From positions 4,581,165 through 4,645,164 of the forward strand of contig NZ_JAALDK010000001.1 of assembly GCF_013366925.1 (NCBI RefSeq): a stretch of DNA of 64,000 nt, read 5' to 3'. Every line of letters begins with the position of its first letter. The first letter of the stretch is position 1. Shown here piece after piece: positions 46,118-58,200 of this stretch. Under the pieces are notes generated by a model, which made no database searches, was not told where the DNA came from, and worked only from the letters and a program-made list of their open reading frames with translations. This DNA is from Paraburkholderia youngii (GTDB lineage: Bacteria > Pseudomonadota > Gammaproteobacteria > Burkholderiales > Burkholderiaceae). A program made the position numbers and the translations under genes.

Positions 46118-46897
46118 ATGACCTTGAAGAAAACCCGACTCTGGGTATTGCTGGCTGCGTTCGCGGCCGCACCTGCATTCGCACAGAACATCGCCGTCGT
46201 GAACGGTACGCCGATTCCGAAGTCGCGCGCCGATGCGTTGATCCAGCAACTGGTTCACCAGGGCCAGCAGGACACGCCGCAGCTGCAGCAGGCGGTGCGC
46301 GAAGAGCTCGTGAATCGCGAAATCCTGATGCAGGAAGCCCTGCGTCGCGGGCTGCCGAACCGTCCGGACATCAAGGCGCAAATCGCGGTCGCACAGCAAA
46401 CCGTCGTGTTGCGCGGGCTGATCGAAGATTTCGTGAAGAACAACCAGCCGAGCGACGCCGAAGTCACCGCGCGCTACAACGCGCTCGTCAAGGAAGCAGG
46501 CGGCAAGGAATATCACCTGCACCATATCCTCGTCGACAACGAGCAGCAGGCGAAGGACCTGATCGCGAAGATCAAGGCCGGCGCAAGCTTCGAAGATCTC
46601 GCCAAGCAGTACTCGAAAGACCCGGGATCGGGCAAGAACGGCGGCGACCTCGACTGGTCGGACCCGAAGGCCTACGTGCCTGAGTTCGCGGACGCGGCCG
46701 CCCATCTGCAGAAAGGCCAGATGACCGACACTCCGGTGCGTACGCAATTCGGCTGGCACATCATCCGTGTCGACGACATCCGCGCCGTCACGCCGCCGCC
46801 GCTCGAGCAGGTGCGTGCGCAGATCGTGCAGCAGATCCAGCAGGAAAAGCTGCAGGCGTTCGAAGAGAATCTGCGCAAGAATGCGAAGATTCAGTGA
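46118..46897 (+). CDS. Periplasmic parvulin-type peptidyl-prolyl isomerase (PpiC/PrsA-like foldase)
   Basis: A 259-aa secreted foldase. The signal peptide ends APAFA-QNIAV near residue 22. A SurA-N-like helical region (22-125) precedes a parvulin domain (about 130-235): YHLHHILVDNEQQAKDLIAK, FEDLAKQYSKDPGSGKNGGD, DLDWSDPKAYVPEFADA and RTQFGWHIIRVDDI. It assists folding of exported proteins. It starts 10 nt after bolA and ends before a strong bidirectional terminator. Confidence 0.92.
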   Translation: MTLKKTRLWVLLAAFAAAPAFAQNIAVVNGTPIPKSRADALIQQLVHQGQQDTPQLQQAVREELVNREILMQEALRRGLPNRPDIKAQIAVAQQTVVLRGLIEDFVKNNQPSDAEVTARYNALVKEAGGKEYHLHHILVDNEQQAKDLIAKIKAGASFEDLAKQYSKDPGSGKNGGDLDWSDPKAYVPEFADAAAHLQKGQMTDTPVRTQFGWHIIRVDDIRAVTPPPLEQVRAQIVQQIQQEKLQAFEENLRKNAKIQ

Positions 46898-46964
46898 GTG
46901 TCAGCGGCGCGCAGATCGTCTTTGGACAGTCCGCCGCCTCCTGGCTCTGAAGAAGCCGGAACGC

Positions 46965-46992
46965 AAAAAAGCCGCCCATGGGCGGCTTTTTT
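46965..46992. terminator. Bidirectional terminator between the parvulin gene and purL
   Basis: A perfect palindrome: six A, stem GCCGCCCA/TGGGCGGC and six T. It serves both convergent genes. Confidence 0.92.
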
Positions 46993-47074
46993 GTTGCTGT
47001 GAGACTTGCGGGGCGTCAACGTACTGCTGCCGCAAACAGAGGCCGCCGCACACGGGCGGCAGCCCCCTGAACCA

Positions 47075-50000
47075 TCAGCCGAGCCAGCGACGCGCGTTCT
47101 GGAACACACGCAGCCACGGGCTCGCGTCCGTGCCGATCTCGCCCCAGCCCTGCGGATGCCAGCTCATCTGCACCGCGCGATGCACGCGCTCCATGTGCGG
47201 CATCAGCACCGTGAAGCGGCCATCGGCCGTCGTGACGGACGTGATGCCCTCGGGCGAACCGTTCGGGTTGAACGGATACTGCTCGGTCGCCTGACCACGG
47301 TGATCGACGTAGCGCATCGCGACCGCGACCTTCGACTTGTCACCCTGCTGCGAGAAGTCCGCGAAGCCTTCGCCGTGCGCGACGGCGACCGGAATGCGCG
47401 AGCCTTCCATGCCCGCAAAGAACAGCGACGGCGATGCCTGCACCTCGACGAGCGAGAAACGCGCCTCGAACTTCTCCGACTTGTTGCGCGTGAACTTCGG
47501 CCATGCTTCGGCGCCGGGGATCATCGACGCGAGGCTGCTCATCATCTGGCAGCCGTTGCAGATGCCGAGCGCGAACGTGTCTTCACGACCGAAGAACGCG
47601 GCGAACATGTCGGCCAGTTGCGCGTTGAAGCGGATCGTCTTCGCCCAGCCTTCGCCGGCACCCAGCGTGTCGCCGTACGAGAAACCGCCGCAGGCGACCG
47701 CGCCCGCGAAATCGGCGAGGTTCGCGCGGCCGGCGAGCAGGTCGCTCATGTGCACGTCGTGCGCGTCGAAGCCGGCGCGATCGAATGCATAGGCCGTCTC
47801 CAGATGCGAATTCACGCCCTGCTCGCGCAGGATCGCGACGCGGGGACGCACGCCCTTGCCGACGAACGGCGCGGCGACGTCTTCCGCCGGATCGAAGCTC
47901 AGCACCGGCGTGATGCCCGGGTCGGCCGCGTCGAGCAGCGAATCGTATTCGGCGTCGGCGCAAGCGGGGTTGTCGCGCAGACGGGCGATGCGCCAGCTCA
48001 CTTCGCTCCACGTGCGATGCAGTTCGGCACGCGGGGCTTCGTAGACCTTCTTCGCGTCGCGATAGATCTCGATCACGTCGCGCTCGTTGGTCTTGCCGAT
48101 CACGTGCGAGCACGCCGACAGGCCATGGTCGCGCAGCGCGGCGAGCACCGCGTCGCGATCGGCCGCGCGCACCTGCACGACGGCGCCGAGCTCTTCGTTG
48201 AACAGCGCGCGCAGCGTGCGGTCTTCGCGGCGACCGCTGGTCTGCTTCGCCCAGTCCTTCGCGTCGCCGTAATCCGATTCGTGGTTTGCATCGAGTATCA
48301 GCATGTCGACGTTCAGCGACACACCCGCGTGACCCGCGAACGCCATTTCGCAGACCGTCGCCCACAGGCCGCCGTCCGAGCGGTCGTGGTATGCGAGCAG
48401 TTTGCCGCCGCTATTGAGCGCCTGGATCGCGTTGAAGAAGCGCTTCAGATCTTCCGGATCGTCGACGTCCGGCACCGTGTCGCCGACCTGCTGCGTGACC
48501 TGTGCAAGGATGCTGCCGCCCAGACGCTGCTTGCCGCGACCGAGGTCGATCGCGATCAGCACCGACTCGCCGACTTCGCTCACGCGCCGCAGTTGCGGCG
48601 TCAGATGGCGGCGCACGTCTTCGACCGGAGCGAATGCGGAGATGATCAGCGACACCGGCGCGACCACTTCCTTCGCGACGCCGCGGTCTTCCCAGCGCGT
48701 GCGCATCGACAGCGAATCCTTGCCGACCGGAATGCCGATACCGAGCGCCGGGCACAGCTCCATGCCGATCGCCTTGACCGTGTCGTAGAGCGCCGCGTCT
48801 TCTCCCGGCGCACCGCACGCGGCCATCCAGTTGGCCGACAGCTTCAGCTTGTCGAGCGACGCGATCGGCGCGGCCGCGATGTTGGTAATCGCCTCGCCGA
48901 CCGCCATGCGGCCCGAGGCCGGCGCGTTGATGACGGCGAGCGGCGTGCGCTCGGACATCGTCATCGCTTCGCCGCTGAAGCCCGCGTAATCCAGCGTCGT
49001 GATCGCGACGTCGGCCACCGGCACCTGCCACGGGCCGACCATCTGGTCGCGCGCGGTCGTGCCGCCGACCGAGCGGTCGCCGATCGTGATCAGGAACGAC
49101 TTGCTCGCGACCGTCGGATGACGCAGCACGCTCTGCGCCACCTCTTGCAGCGCGAGCCCGGTCACGTCGACCGGTTCGAGCGCGCGCTCGACGCGCTTCA
49201 CGTCGCGGTGCATACGCGGCGGCTTGCCGAGCAGCACTTCCATCGGCATATCGACCGGCTGGTGCGCGGCTTCGTTCTGCTCTGAATCGATCAGTTTCAG
49301 CTGACGCTCGGCGGTGGCCGTGCCGATCACCGCGAACGGGCAGCGCTCGCGCTTGCACATCGCCTCGAACACCGGCAGATCGGCCGGCGCGATCGCGAGC
49401 ACGTAGCGCTCCTGCGCTTCGTTCGACCAGATTTCGCGCGGCGACAGGCCGCTTTCTTCGAGCTGGATCTTGCGCAGTTCGAACCGTGCGCCCTTACCCG
49501 CACCGTCCACCACTTCGGGGAACGCGTTCGACAGACCGCCAGCGCCGACGTCGTGAATGCTGAGGATCGGGTTCTTCTCGCCGAGCTGCCAGCACGCGTT
49601 GATCACTTCCTGCGCGCGCCGCTCGATTTCCGGGTTGCCGCGCTGCACCGAGTCGAAGTCGAGTTCAGCGGTGTTGGTGCCGGTCGCCATCGAGCTCGCG
49701 GCGCCGCCGCCCATGCCGATGCGCATGCCGGGACCGCCGATCTGGATCAGCAGCGAGCCTTCCGGCAGATCGTGCTTGTGCGTGTGCTGGTCGGAGATAT
49801 TGCCGATACCGCCCGCGATCATGATCGGCTTGTGATAGCCGCGCACGAGGCCCGCGACATTCTGCTCGTAGGTGCGGAAGTAGCCGCCGAGGTTCGGCCG
49901 GCCGAATTCGTTGTTGAACGCGGCGCCGCCGAGCGGGCCGTCGATCATGATCTGCAACGGCGACGCGATGCGGTCCGGGCGGCCGTACGCTTCGTGCTGG

Positions 50001-51157
50001 TCGGCGGGATTGCGCTGCGCGAGCGGCTGTGCGGAGTCGCGCGCGTTTTCCCACGCCTCGACGCCGTCCGGCAGTTCGAGGTTCGATACTGTGAAGCCCG
50101 TGAGACCCGCCTTCGGACGCGCGCCGCGGCCGGTCGCGCCTTCGTCGCGGATTTCGCCGCCCGCGCCGGTCGCGGCGCCCGGGAACGGCGAGATCGCGGT
50201 CGGATGATTGTGCGTTTCGACCTTCATCAGCGTGTGCGTAAGCTCGACGCTGCGACCGTAGTGCTCGGGCAATTCGCCCGCGCCGAGTTCGGCTGGCGTG
50301 CGCGGGAACCAGCGCTCGGCCATGCCGCCGACCATGATCGCCGAGTTATCCGAATACGCGACGATGGTGCCCTGCGGGTTCAGCTTCTCGGTGTTGCGGA
50401 TCATGTTGAACAGCGACATGTCCTGCTTCTCGCCGTCGATCGTCCAGTCCGCGTTGAAGATCTTGTGGCGGCAGTGCTCGCTGTTGGCCTGCGCGAACAT
50501 CATCAGTTCGACGTCGGTCGGATTGCGCTCGAGTTTCGTGAATGCGTCGACCAGGTAGTCGATTTCGTCGTCGGCGAGCGCAAGGCCCAGTTCCACATTG
50601 GCGGTTTCGAGCGCGGCGCGGCCGCTCGCGAGCACGTCGACCGTTTGCAGCGGCTTGGCCGGCAGTTCGTCGAACAGATGCAGCGCGTGGTCGCGCGACG
50701 GTGCGACGCTCTCGGTCATGCGGTCGTGCAGCGCGGCGGCGACGGCCGCGCGCGCCTCGTCGGACAGCGTCTTCTTGCCGCCGAGCAGCCCGCTTTTCAG
50801 CGTCACCGAGTATTCGACGCCGCGCTCGATGCGGCGCACCTGCGTGAGACCGCAATGATGCGCGATGTCGGTTGCCTTACTGGCCCACGGCGACACGGTG
50901 CCGAAGCGCGGCACCACGAGGAAGGTCTCGACCGCACCACGTTCCTTGCCTTCTTCGAATGGATCGCCGTAGTGCATCAGCGCCTCGATCTTCGCGCTGT
51001 CTTCAGCGGACAGTTCGGTCTGGGCATTGACGAAGTGCAGATACTGCCCGCGCACGCCGGTGATATTCGGGTCGATGCGCGTGAGCGTTTCGAGCAGGCG
51101 GGTTTGACGGAAATCGGAAAGGGCCGAAGCGCCGGGGAAACACGAGAAGTGGGCCAT
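47075..51157 (-). CDS. purL: Phosphoribosylformylglycinamidine synthase (PurL, large single-chain form)
   Basis: A 1360-aa cytoplasmic enzyme of purine synthesis converting FGAR, glutamine and ATP to FGAM. The N-terminal domain starts [23 protein letters not shown]-binding/AIRS-like repeats include [36 protein letters not shown] and [16 protein letters not shown]. The C-terminal class I glutaminase has [31 protein letters not shown] with catalytic Cys, and the final [11 protein letters not shown]. Length matches the proteobacterial large form. A TATAAT -10 lies 78 nt upstream (51240-51235), with a poor -35. Confidence 0.96.
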   Translation of the reverse strand: MAHFSCFPGASALSDFRQTRLLETLTRIDPNITGVRGQYLHFVNAQTELSAEDSAKIEALMHYGDPFEEGKERGAVETFLVVPRFGTVSPWASKATDIAHHCGLTQVRRIERGVEYSVTLKSGLLGGKKTLSDEARAAVAAALHDRMTESVAPSRDHALHLFDELPAKPLQTVDVLASGRAALETANVELGLALADDEIDYLVDAFTKLERNPTDVELMMFAQANSEHCRHKIFNADWTIDGEKQDMSLFNMIRNTEKLNPQGTIVAYSDNSAIMVGGMAERWFPRTPAELGAGELPEHYGRSVELTHTLMKVETHNHPTAISPFPGAATGAGGEIRDEGATGRGARPKAGLTGFTVSNLELPDGVEAWENARDSAQPLAQRNPADQHEAYGRPDRIASPLQIMIDGPLGGAAFNNEFGRPNLGGYFRTYEQNVAGLVRGYHKPIMIAGGIGNISDQHTHKHDLPEGSLLIQIGGPGMRIGMGGGAASSMATGTNTAELDFDSVQRGNPEIERRAQEVINACWQLGEKNPILSIHDVGAGGLSNAFPEVVDGAGKGARFELRKIQLEESGLSPREIWSNEAQERYVLAIAPADLPVFEAMCKRERCPFAVIGTATAERQLKLIDSEQNEAAHQPVDMPMEVLLGKPPRMHRDVKRVERALEPVDVTGLALQEVAQSVLRHPTVASKSFLITIGDRSVGGTTARDQMVGPWQVPVADVAITTLDYAGFSGEAMTMSERTPLAVINAPASGRMAVGEAITNIAAAPIASLDKLKLSANWMAACGAPGEDAALYDTVKAIGMELCPALGIGIPVGKDSLSMRTRWEDRGVAKEVVAPVSLIISAFAPVEDVRRHLTPQLRRVSEVGESVLIAIDLGRGKQRLGGSILAQVTQQVGDTVPDVDDPEDLKRFFNAIQALNSGGKLLAYHDRSDGGLWATVCEMAFAGHAGVSLNVDMLILDANHESDYGDAKDWAKQTSGRREDRTLRALFNEELGAVVQVRAADRDAVLAALRDHGLSACSHVIGKTNERDVIEIYRDAKKVYEAPRAELHRTWSEVSWRIARLRDNPACADAEYDSLLDAADPGITPVLSFDPAEDVAAPFVGKGVRPRVAILREQGVNSHLETAYAFDRAGFDAHDVHMSDLLAGRANLADFAGAVACGGFSYGDTLGAGEGWAKTIRFNAQLADMFAAFFGREDTFALGICNGCQMMSSLASMIPGAEAWPKFTRNKSEKFEARFSLVEVQASPSLFFAGMEGSRIPVAVAHGEGFADFSQQGDKSKVAVAMRYVDHRGQATEQYPFNPNGSPEGITSVTTADGRFTVLMPHMERVHRAVQMSWHPQGWGEIGTDASPWLRVFQNARRWLG

Positions 51158-51470
51158 GGGACTTGACGTTGCGTCGCTCATTGATGCCGGAGAGCCGCGC
51201 ATGCAGGCGACGTGAGGCGGAAAGGAAGTCCGAGATTATACCCCGGGAACAAGCTTCCAGCGGGCTCCGGGGTGTGGCGCCGGCGGGCCGCGTTTGCCCG
51301 CGCGAGGCGCCGCCGGAGTGCCCGTCACGTCGCCGCGCGGGTGCTTTGACTGCTATCATTCGCGTTTCACCAGATCGGCGCATGCGGCCCGGGCTTCACC
51401 CGGCGGCGCGCCGCATGTCACAGCCAGCGGGAACGCGCGCGAGCCGCCCGTCGGCACATCGAATCAGAGC
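51158..51470. promoter_or_regulatory. Divergent promoter region of purL and the DadA-like gene
   Basis: A 313-nt gene-free stretch. For purL (minus strand) a perfect -10 TATAAT is at 51240-51235. For the plus-strand gene a TTGACT and TATCAT occur near 51345-51357 but are too close together to be one promoter. No operator was recognised. Confidence 0.4.
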
Positions 51471-52766
51471 ATGGATGTCATCGTCATTGGCGGCGGGGTA
51501 GCGGGCGTCGCCACCGCTTATCAGCTGCGCGCGGCCGGCCACCGGGTATGCGTCGTCGAGCGTCACGCGACCGTCGCCCAAGGCGCCACTTACGGACAAG
51601 GCGGCACCGTGCTGCCGACGCCGCTCGACGTCTGGTTCGGCCCGACCTTCATGGCGAGCCGCTACAACGCGAAAAATGGCGTGATCAGCAAGACCGGCTT
51701 CAACGGCGCCGCGCGGCAGTTCAGCAAACAGCTCGGAGCATGGCAGGAACCCGCGGCGTTCGCTCGCCAGTACGCGCTGTTGCGGCCGCTGATCGAATCG
51801 TCGCGCGAGGCGATGGCCGACATCGAAGCCCGCTTCGGCCTCGAATTCGAACAGGCGAGCGGTCTCTTGTACCTCGTGCGCAGCGCGCACGAATGGGAGC
51901 TGAGCGCCGCTGCGCTCGATCTGCTGGGCCAATTCGAGGTGCCGCATCACGTGATGAGCCCGGCCGAATGCGCGGCGTTCGAGCATGCGGTGCCCATAGA
52001 TCCCGAATTCGCCGGCGGCGTGCTGTTCGAGCACGAGCGCACCGCGAACTGTCCGCTTTTCACCAAGCTCGTCAAACAGGTGCTCGATACGCAGGGCGGC
52101 GTGCAGTTCATGCCTAATTGCGAGGTGACGGGCATCCGGCTCGAAAATCAACGTGCGGCGGTCGAACTGGCGCCGCGCGACAGCGCGCCCCGCTCGCGCG
52201 AAATCGACGTGGTCCAGGCCGACGCGGTTGTGGTCGCAGCCGGTTATGGCAGCCTCGCGCTGCTCGACCGCGCGGGACTCAAGCTGCCGCTGCATCCGCT
52301 GCGGCTGCATTCGCTGGTCGCGCCGATCGCGCACGAGGAATGCGCGCCGCATGTCGCGATCGTCGATGCGGTCAAGCGCATCGGCATCAGCCGCATGAAC
52401 CATCGGTTGCGGATCGCGGGCGGCGCGGTGCTGCAAAGCGCCAGCCAGATCGACAAGCCGCTCGGCGAAGCGCTGACCAAGGAGGCGCTCGCGATGCTCG
52501 GCCAGGCGACGCACGACTGGATTCCGGGCGCCGCACGCATTTCGGCGGCACTGCCGTGGGAAGGCGTGAAAGTGCTGTCGCCGGACGGCTTGCCGGTGAT
52601 CGGCAACGCGCTGCATCCGCGGCTTTTCGTCAACGTCGGGCATGGGCCCGCGGGCTGGGGTCTCGCCTGCGGCGCGGGCAAGCTCGTTGCGGAGCTGATG
52701 TCGGGGCAGACACCGACGTTGCCGCCAGACACGCTCGCGGCGTTGCGGCCGGAGCGGTTCCAGTAA
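51471..52766 (+). CDS. FAD-dependent oxidoreductase, D-amino-acid dehydrogenase (DadA) family
   Basis: A 431-aa DAO-fold flavoprotein. The FAD-binding motif is VIVIGGGVAGVATAYQLRAA, with CVVERHATVAQGATYGQGGT next. The FAD-contacting C-terminal region is PVIGNALHPRLFVNVGHGP with GWGLACGAGKLVAEL. It should oxidise a D-amino acid or similar amine, passing electrons to the quinone pool, as DadA does; the substrate is not proven. The start ATG has only a weak ribosome site; longer open frame upstream overlaps the promoter region. Confidence 0.85.
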   Translation: MDVIVIGGGVAGVATAYQLRAAGHRVCVVERHATVAQGATYGQGGTVLPTPLDVWFGPTFMASRYNAKNGVISKTGFNGAARQFSKQLGAWQEPAAFARQYALLRPLIESSREAMADIEARFGLEFEQASGLLYLVRSAHEWELSAAALDLLGQFEVPHHVMSPAECAAFEHAVPIDPEFAGGVLFEHERTANCPLFTKLVKQVLDTQGGVQFMPNCEVTGIRLENQRAAVELAPRDSAPRSREIDVVQADAVVVAAGYGSLALLDRAGLKLPLHPLRLHSLVAPIAHEECAPHVAIVDAVKRIGISRMNHRLRIAGGAVLQSASQIDKPLGEALTKEALAMLGQATHDWIPGAARISAALPWEGVKVLSPDGLPVIGNALHPRLFVNVGHGPAGWGLACGAGKLVAELMSGQTPTLPPDTLAALRPERFQ

Positions 52767-52944
52767 GGTTTCGCGCTCTTCCGCGCGGGGATGGCGGGCT
52801 GACAGCCCGCTGTCGACACCGCGCGTTCATCGCGCCCCTCCCACCGCCAGCACCGAAACAGCCGCACGCCGTGCGCCTATCGGCACTACCATAGCGATTC
52901 CCCAGTCTGCCCGCCGCGCCGCGGGCGCACCGCCAGGTTTCGCC

Positions 52945-54600
52945 ATGACAGACGCCGAAAACTCGCTGCTCACCCTTTTCGATCCGCTAACCACCCCACT
53001 CAGCGACCCGCAGCCGCTTGCGCTGCCGCTGCTGACGCTGACCGACTTGCGGATCGCCGAGTCCCAGGCCGCCGCGGCCCTGCCCGAGCACACGCTGATG
53101 GCGCGAGCCGGTCACGCGGCCGCGCGCTGGCTGCTCGAACGGATCGCCGCTGACACGTCGGTGACGAAATCGCAGCAGCGCGCATGGCTGGTCGCCGGTC
53201 CAGGCAACAACGGCGGCGACGCGCTGGTCGTCGCGACGGAACTGCACAAGGCCGGCATCGCCGTCGAAGTCTGCATGCCGGTCGAAGTGAAGCCCGCCGA
53301 CGCGCGCTGGGCACTCGACGCCGCACGCGCCGCCGGCGTGCCGATCGACGCGGCGCCGCCCGCCTCGCTCGACGGCTATGGCTGGCTCGTCGACGGCATG
53401 TTCGGCATCGGTCTCGCGCGGCCGCTCGACGGCGTCTTCGCGACGCTCGCGCGGCAGCTGTCGCAGCGCACGAAGACGCGCCCGACACAAGGCGCCGTGC
53501 TCGCGCTCGATGTGCCCAGCGGGCTCGACAGCGACACCGGCGCGGTGATCGGCGGCAATGGCGCGGCGGCGGTCCATGCGACCCACACGATCACGTTCAT
53601 CGGCGCGAAACCGGGGCTTTTCACCGCGCAGGGCCGCGACCTCACCGGGCGGCTGACGGTCGCACCGATCGGGCTCGCCGCAGGGATCAACGGCGGCGGC
53701 GGTGGCCCGGACGCCGCCACAGGCGCCCCCCGCGCCGCGATCCAGCTCAGCGCCCCCGACCTCTTCGGCCCGTTCATGCCCCCGCGCAACTTCGCGACCA
53801 ACAAGGGCACCTTCGGCAGCCTCGCGGTGGTCGGCGGCGACACCGGCATGTGCGGCGCGCCGATCCTCGCGGCGCGCGCGGCGCTCTACAGCGGCGCGGG
53901 CAAGGTCCATGTCGCGCTGCTCGGCGAAGGCGCCCCGCCCTACGATCCGCCGCACCCCGAACTGATGCTGCATCCGATCGACACGCTGCCGCTCGATTCG
54001 ATGGACGCACTCGCGGTCGGCTGCGGCATGGGGCATGGCGAACGCGCGACGCGCGTCCTGCACGACGTGCTGAAACTCGACGTGCCGAAGCTGTTCGATG
54101 CCGACGCGCTGAATCTGATCGCCAAAGACCCTGCGCTCGCCGCCGAACTCACCGCGCGCGGCGTGCAAGGCGATCCGTGCATCCTGACGCCGCATCCGCT
54201 CGAAGCGGCGCGCCTGCTCGGCGGCGACGCGGCGAGCGTGCAGCGCGACCGTCTCGCGGCCGCCCGTGCGCTCGCGGCGCGTTTCGCGAGCGTCGTCGTG
54301 CTGAAGGGCGTCGGCACGATCATTGCCGCGCCCGACGGTCGCCTCGCGCTGAACCCAACCGGCAACGCCGCGCTCGCGACGGGCGGCACCGGCGACGTGC
54401 TCGGCGGCATCATCGGCGCGCTGCTCGCGCAGCACCTGCCACGCTTCGAGGCGGCGCTCGCGGGCGTCTATCTGCACGGTCTCGCCGCCGATACGCTGAC
54501 CGCGCAGGGCCAAGGTCCCGCGGGATTGACGGCCGGCGAGCTGGCACCGATGGTGCGTACCTTGCTGAACCGGCTGTTCTATTCGGCGACGCCTGCGTGA
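52945..54600 (+). CDS. nnr: Bifunctional NAD(P)H-hydrate epimerase / ADP-dependent NAD(P)H-hydrate dehydratase
   Basis: A 551-aa repair enzyme that restores hydrated NAD(P)H. The N-terminal YjeF_N epimerase domain (about 30-240) contains AWLVAGPGNNGGDALVVATE and the catalytic Asp in LDVPSGLDSDTG. The C-terminal carbohydrate-kinase-like dehydratase domain (about 270-545) has NKGTFGSLAVVGGDTGMCGA, CILTPHPLEAARLL and the ADP site GNAALATGGTGDVLGGIIGA. Fusion of both domains is usual in bacteria. Confidence 0.94.
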   Translation: MTDAENSLLTLFDPLTTPLSDPQPLALPLLTLTDLRIAESQAAAALPEHTLMARAGHAAARWLLERIAADTSVTKSQQRAWLVAGPGNNGGDALVVATELHKAGIAVEVCMPVEVKPADARWALDAARAAGVPIDAAPPASLDGYGWLVDGMFGIGLARPLDGVFATLARQLSQRTKTRPTQGAVLALDVPSGLDSDTGAVIGGNGAAAVHATHTITFIGAKPGLFTAQGRDLTGRLTVAPIGLAAGINGGGGGPDAATGAPRAAIQLSAPDLFGPFMPPRNFATNKGTFGSLAVVGGDTGMCGAPILAARAALYSGAGKVHVALLGEGAPPYDPPHPELMLHPIDTLPLDSMDALAVGCGMGHGERATRVLHDVLKLDVPKLFDADALNLIAKDPALAAELTARGVQGDPCILTPHPLEAARLLGGDAASVQRDRLAAARALAARFASVVVLKGVGTIIAAPDGRLALNPTGNAALATGGTGDVLGGIIGALLAQHLPRFEAALAGVYLHGLAADTLTAQGQGPAGLTAGELAPMVRTLLNRLFYSATPA

Positions 54601-54940
54601 CGGACCTGTCGTGCGCGGCTTATTAGCGGCGCCCGTTCAGACCGGTGAAACATCGCCATCCCAATCATTGCGAGCGCGCGCAACGCACTGCTGCCCCTCG
54701 CGCATCCCCGCTATACTGATTGCCTGCGCCGCGCGTCGGATCGACTGCGGGTCGCGGCGATACTCCAGCGGGCGCGTGCGCCGCCTCGCGTTTTCGCGAA
54801 GTTCACCCGCTTCGCGAAGTATCGTCGGCACCCGCTCGCGAACCGGCCCGCGTGGCATCGCTCTGACTGAATCGCCGCATCATTCTCGGCCGCGCTTCAT
54901 GCGCGCGCCTTCCTTCGTGCCCCTTGGTTAGACGGACGCT
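54601..54940 (+). promoter_or_regulatory. Leader and promoter region of pgi
   Basis: A 340-nt interval. TATACT at 54712-54717 is a good -10 with a weak -35, implying a leader of over 200 nt before pgi. In that leader an inverted repeat TTCGCGAAG (54793-54801) / CTTCGCGAA (54810-54818) is made of two TTCGCGAA palindromes. It could be an operator or an RNA hairpin. Confidence 0.4.
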
Positions 54941-56563
<1,623 letters not shown>

Positions 56564-56600
56564 GTGGAAGTTTGAAGTGCGCGATAGTGCGCCCTGGAAA

Positions 56601-56630
56601 AAACAAAGCGGGCTACGGCCCGCTTTGTTT
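56601..56630. terminator. Bidirectional terminator between pgi and the ABC ATPase gene
   Basis: A 13-bp perfect stem, AAACAAAGCGGGC with GCCCGCTTTGTTT and a 4-nt TACG loop, plus extra A and T runs. It serves both convergent genes. Confidence 0.92.
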
Positions 56631-56692
56631 TTGCTTCGACGGCCACATGATCGCGGCGGTGCGTGAGCCCATGCCCGCGATCCGGCAGACCA

Positions 56693-57379
56693 TTACGCGA
56701 GCCGCCCCGCTTCGATCGTCACCGTGGTGTCGCAACGCCGCGCGAGTTCGATGTCATGCGTCACGAGCACGAGCGTCGCGCCGTGCGCGCGATTCATCTC
56801 GAACATCAGATCGATGACCGCGTGGCCGGTGGCCGCGTCGAGGCTGCCGGTGGGTTCGTCGGCAAACAGGATCTTCGGGCGGGTGACGAACGCGCGAGCG
56901 AGCGCAACGCGCTGCTGCTCGCCGCCCGACAGCAGCTTCGGATAATGACCGGTGCGCTGCCCGAGCCCTACCTGTTCGAGCAGTTCACGCGCGCGCGCGG
57001 AGGCCTCGCGTGTGCCGATGCCGCCTTGCAGTTCGAGCGGCAACGTGACGTTTTCGAGCGCGGTCAGATGCGGCATCAATTGAAACGACTGGAACACGAA
57101 GCCGACCGCGCCGCTGCGCAATGCGGCGCGCCCGTCTTCGTCGAGCTCGCCGAGTTCGCGGCCGAGCAGCCGAACCGAGCCCGCGCTCGCGCTGTCCAAT
57201 CCCGCGAGCAGCCCGAGCAGCGTAGACTTGCCCGATCCGGATGCACCGACGATCGCGACGCTGCTGCCGGCATCGATGGCAAGATCGATGTCATCGAGAA
57301 TCGTGAGTTCGCCCGTCGCATCCTTAACCCTCTTGCACAAACCCCGCACTTCAATGACTGGATCAGTTCTGTTTGGCAT
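56693..57379 (-). CDS. ybbA: ABC transporter ATP-binding protein (YbbA/LolD type)
   Basis: A 228-aa ATPase. Walker A VGASGSGKST, Q-loop VFQSFQLMPHLTALENV, signature LLSGGEQQRVALARAF, Walker B ILFADEPTG and switch His in LVTHDIEL are all intact. The group (MacB/LolD/YbbA) works with FtsX-like permeases. No permease gene adjoins; a terminator and pgi follow instead. ATG 57379 gives MPNRTDPVIEVRGL; a start at 57409 (MARTFNQ) is also possible. Its start overlaps the start of divergent tesA. Confidence 0.88.
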   Translation of the reverse strand: MPNRTDPVIEVRGLCKRVKDATGELTILDDIDLAIDAGSSVAIVGASGSGKSTLLGLLAGLDSASAGSVRLLGRELGELDEDGRAALRSGAVGFVFQSFQLMPHLTALENVTLPLELQGGIGTREASARARELLEQVGLGQRTGHYPKLLSGGEQQRVALARAFVTRPKILFADEPTGSLDAATGHAVIDLMFEMNRAHGATLVLVTHDIELARRCDTTVTIEAGRLA

Positions 57380-58082
57380 GGTGAAGCGTTGGTTGAAAGT
57401 GCGCGCCATCGCCGCTCGCGCCGCGGCGCTGACTGCGGCATTCGGCGCGACCATGATGGCCGCCGCGCTGGTTTGGTTACCGTTGCAGGCTCATGCGGCG
57501 AATACGCCCGAACCCGCGAAGCCGGTGATCGTCGTGCTCGGCGACAGCATCTCCGCCGAGTACGGGCTGCCCCGCGATACGGGCTGGGTCGCGTTGATGC
57601 GTCAGCGTCTGGCCGAAGAGCGCATCGATTATAGCGTCGCCAATGCGAGCATCAGCGGCGACACGACGAGCGGCGGGCGCGCGCGTCTGCCCGCGCTGAT
57701 GGAACGGCTCAAGCCGAGCATCGTGATCGTCGAGCTGGGCGCCAACGACGCGTTGCGCGGCGTGCCCCTCTCGACGACCGAGGCCAACCTGCGCACGATC
57801 ATCGAACAGGCGCAGCAAGGCCACGCGAAGGTCGTGCTCGTCGGCATGTACGTGCCGCCCAATTACGGCCCCGACTATACGCAAAAGTTCCACGGTCTCT
57901 ATGGCCAGCTGTCGAAGGAATTCCATCTGCCGCTCGTGCCTTTTTTGCTCGCCGGCATCGCGGATAATCCGGATATGTTCCAGGCCGATCAGATCCACCC
58001 GACGCAGCAGGCACAGCCACTGCTACTCAACAACGTGTGGCCCGCTGTCAAGCCACTCCTTCGCACAAGTTCGCCGCACTGA
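57378..58082 (+). CDS. tesA: SGNH-family arylesterase / multifunctional esterase TesA
   Basis: A 234-aa periplasmic esterase/thioesterase. A basic n-region (MVKRWLKVRA) and a long hydrophobic segment end QAHA-ANTPEP near residue 40. SGNH blocks are clear: VLGDSISAEYGL (Ser, block I), ANASISGDTTSGG (Gly), ELGANDALRGVP (Asn) and ADQIHPT (Asp-His). It hydrolyses acyl esters and acyl-CoA-like thioesters. The ATG at 57378 shares two bases with the divergent ybbA start; no ribosome site is visible. A start at 57453 would shorten the signal peptide. Confidence 0.88.
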   Translation: MVKRWLKVRAIAARAAALTAAFGATMMAAALVWLPLQAHAANTPEPAKPVIVVLGDSISAEYGLPRDTGWVALMRQRLAEERIDYSVANASISGDTTSGGRARLPALMERLKPSIVIVELGANDALRGVPLSTTEANLRTIIEQAQQGHAKVVLVGMYVPPNYGPDYTQKFHGLYGQLSKEFHLPLVPFLLAGIADNPDMFQADQIHPTQQAQPLLLNNVWPAVKPLLRTSSPH

Positions 58083-58200
58083 AACACCTGCTAACGACTT
58101 GTTTCCGGAACCTGGGGGAGCACGGATCGCCGAGCCGTTCGGCGCATGGGGCGTTCCGTACCACCCGGCTCAATCTTGAGCGACTCCTGAGGAGATAACG

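Noticed and set aside
47006..49285. A 759-codon plus-strand open frame opposite purL.
   Set aside because: Same antisense composition; purL is unambiguous on the other strand.
57228..57377. A longer tesA starting upstream inside the ABC ATPase gene.
   Set aside because: The extra residues are antisense to the conserved Walker A region and would bury the signal peptide.
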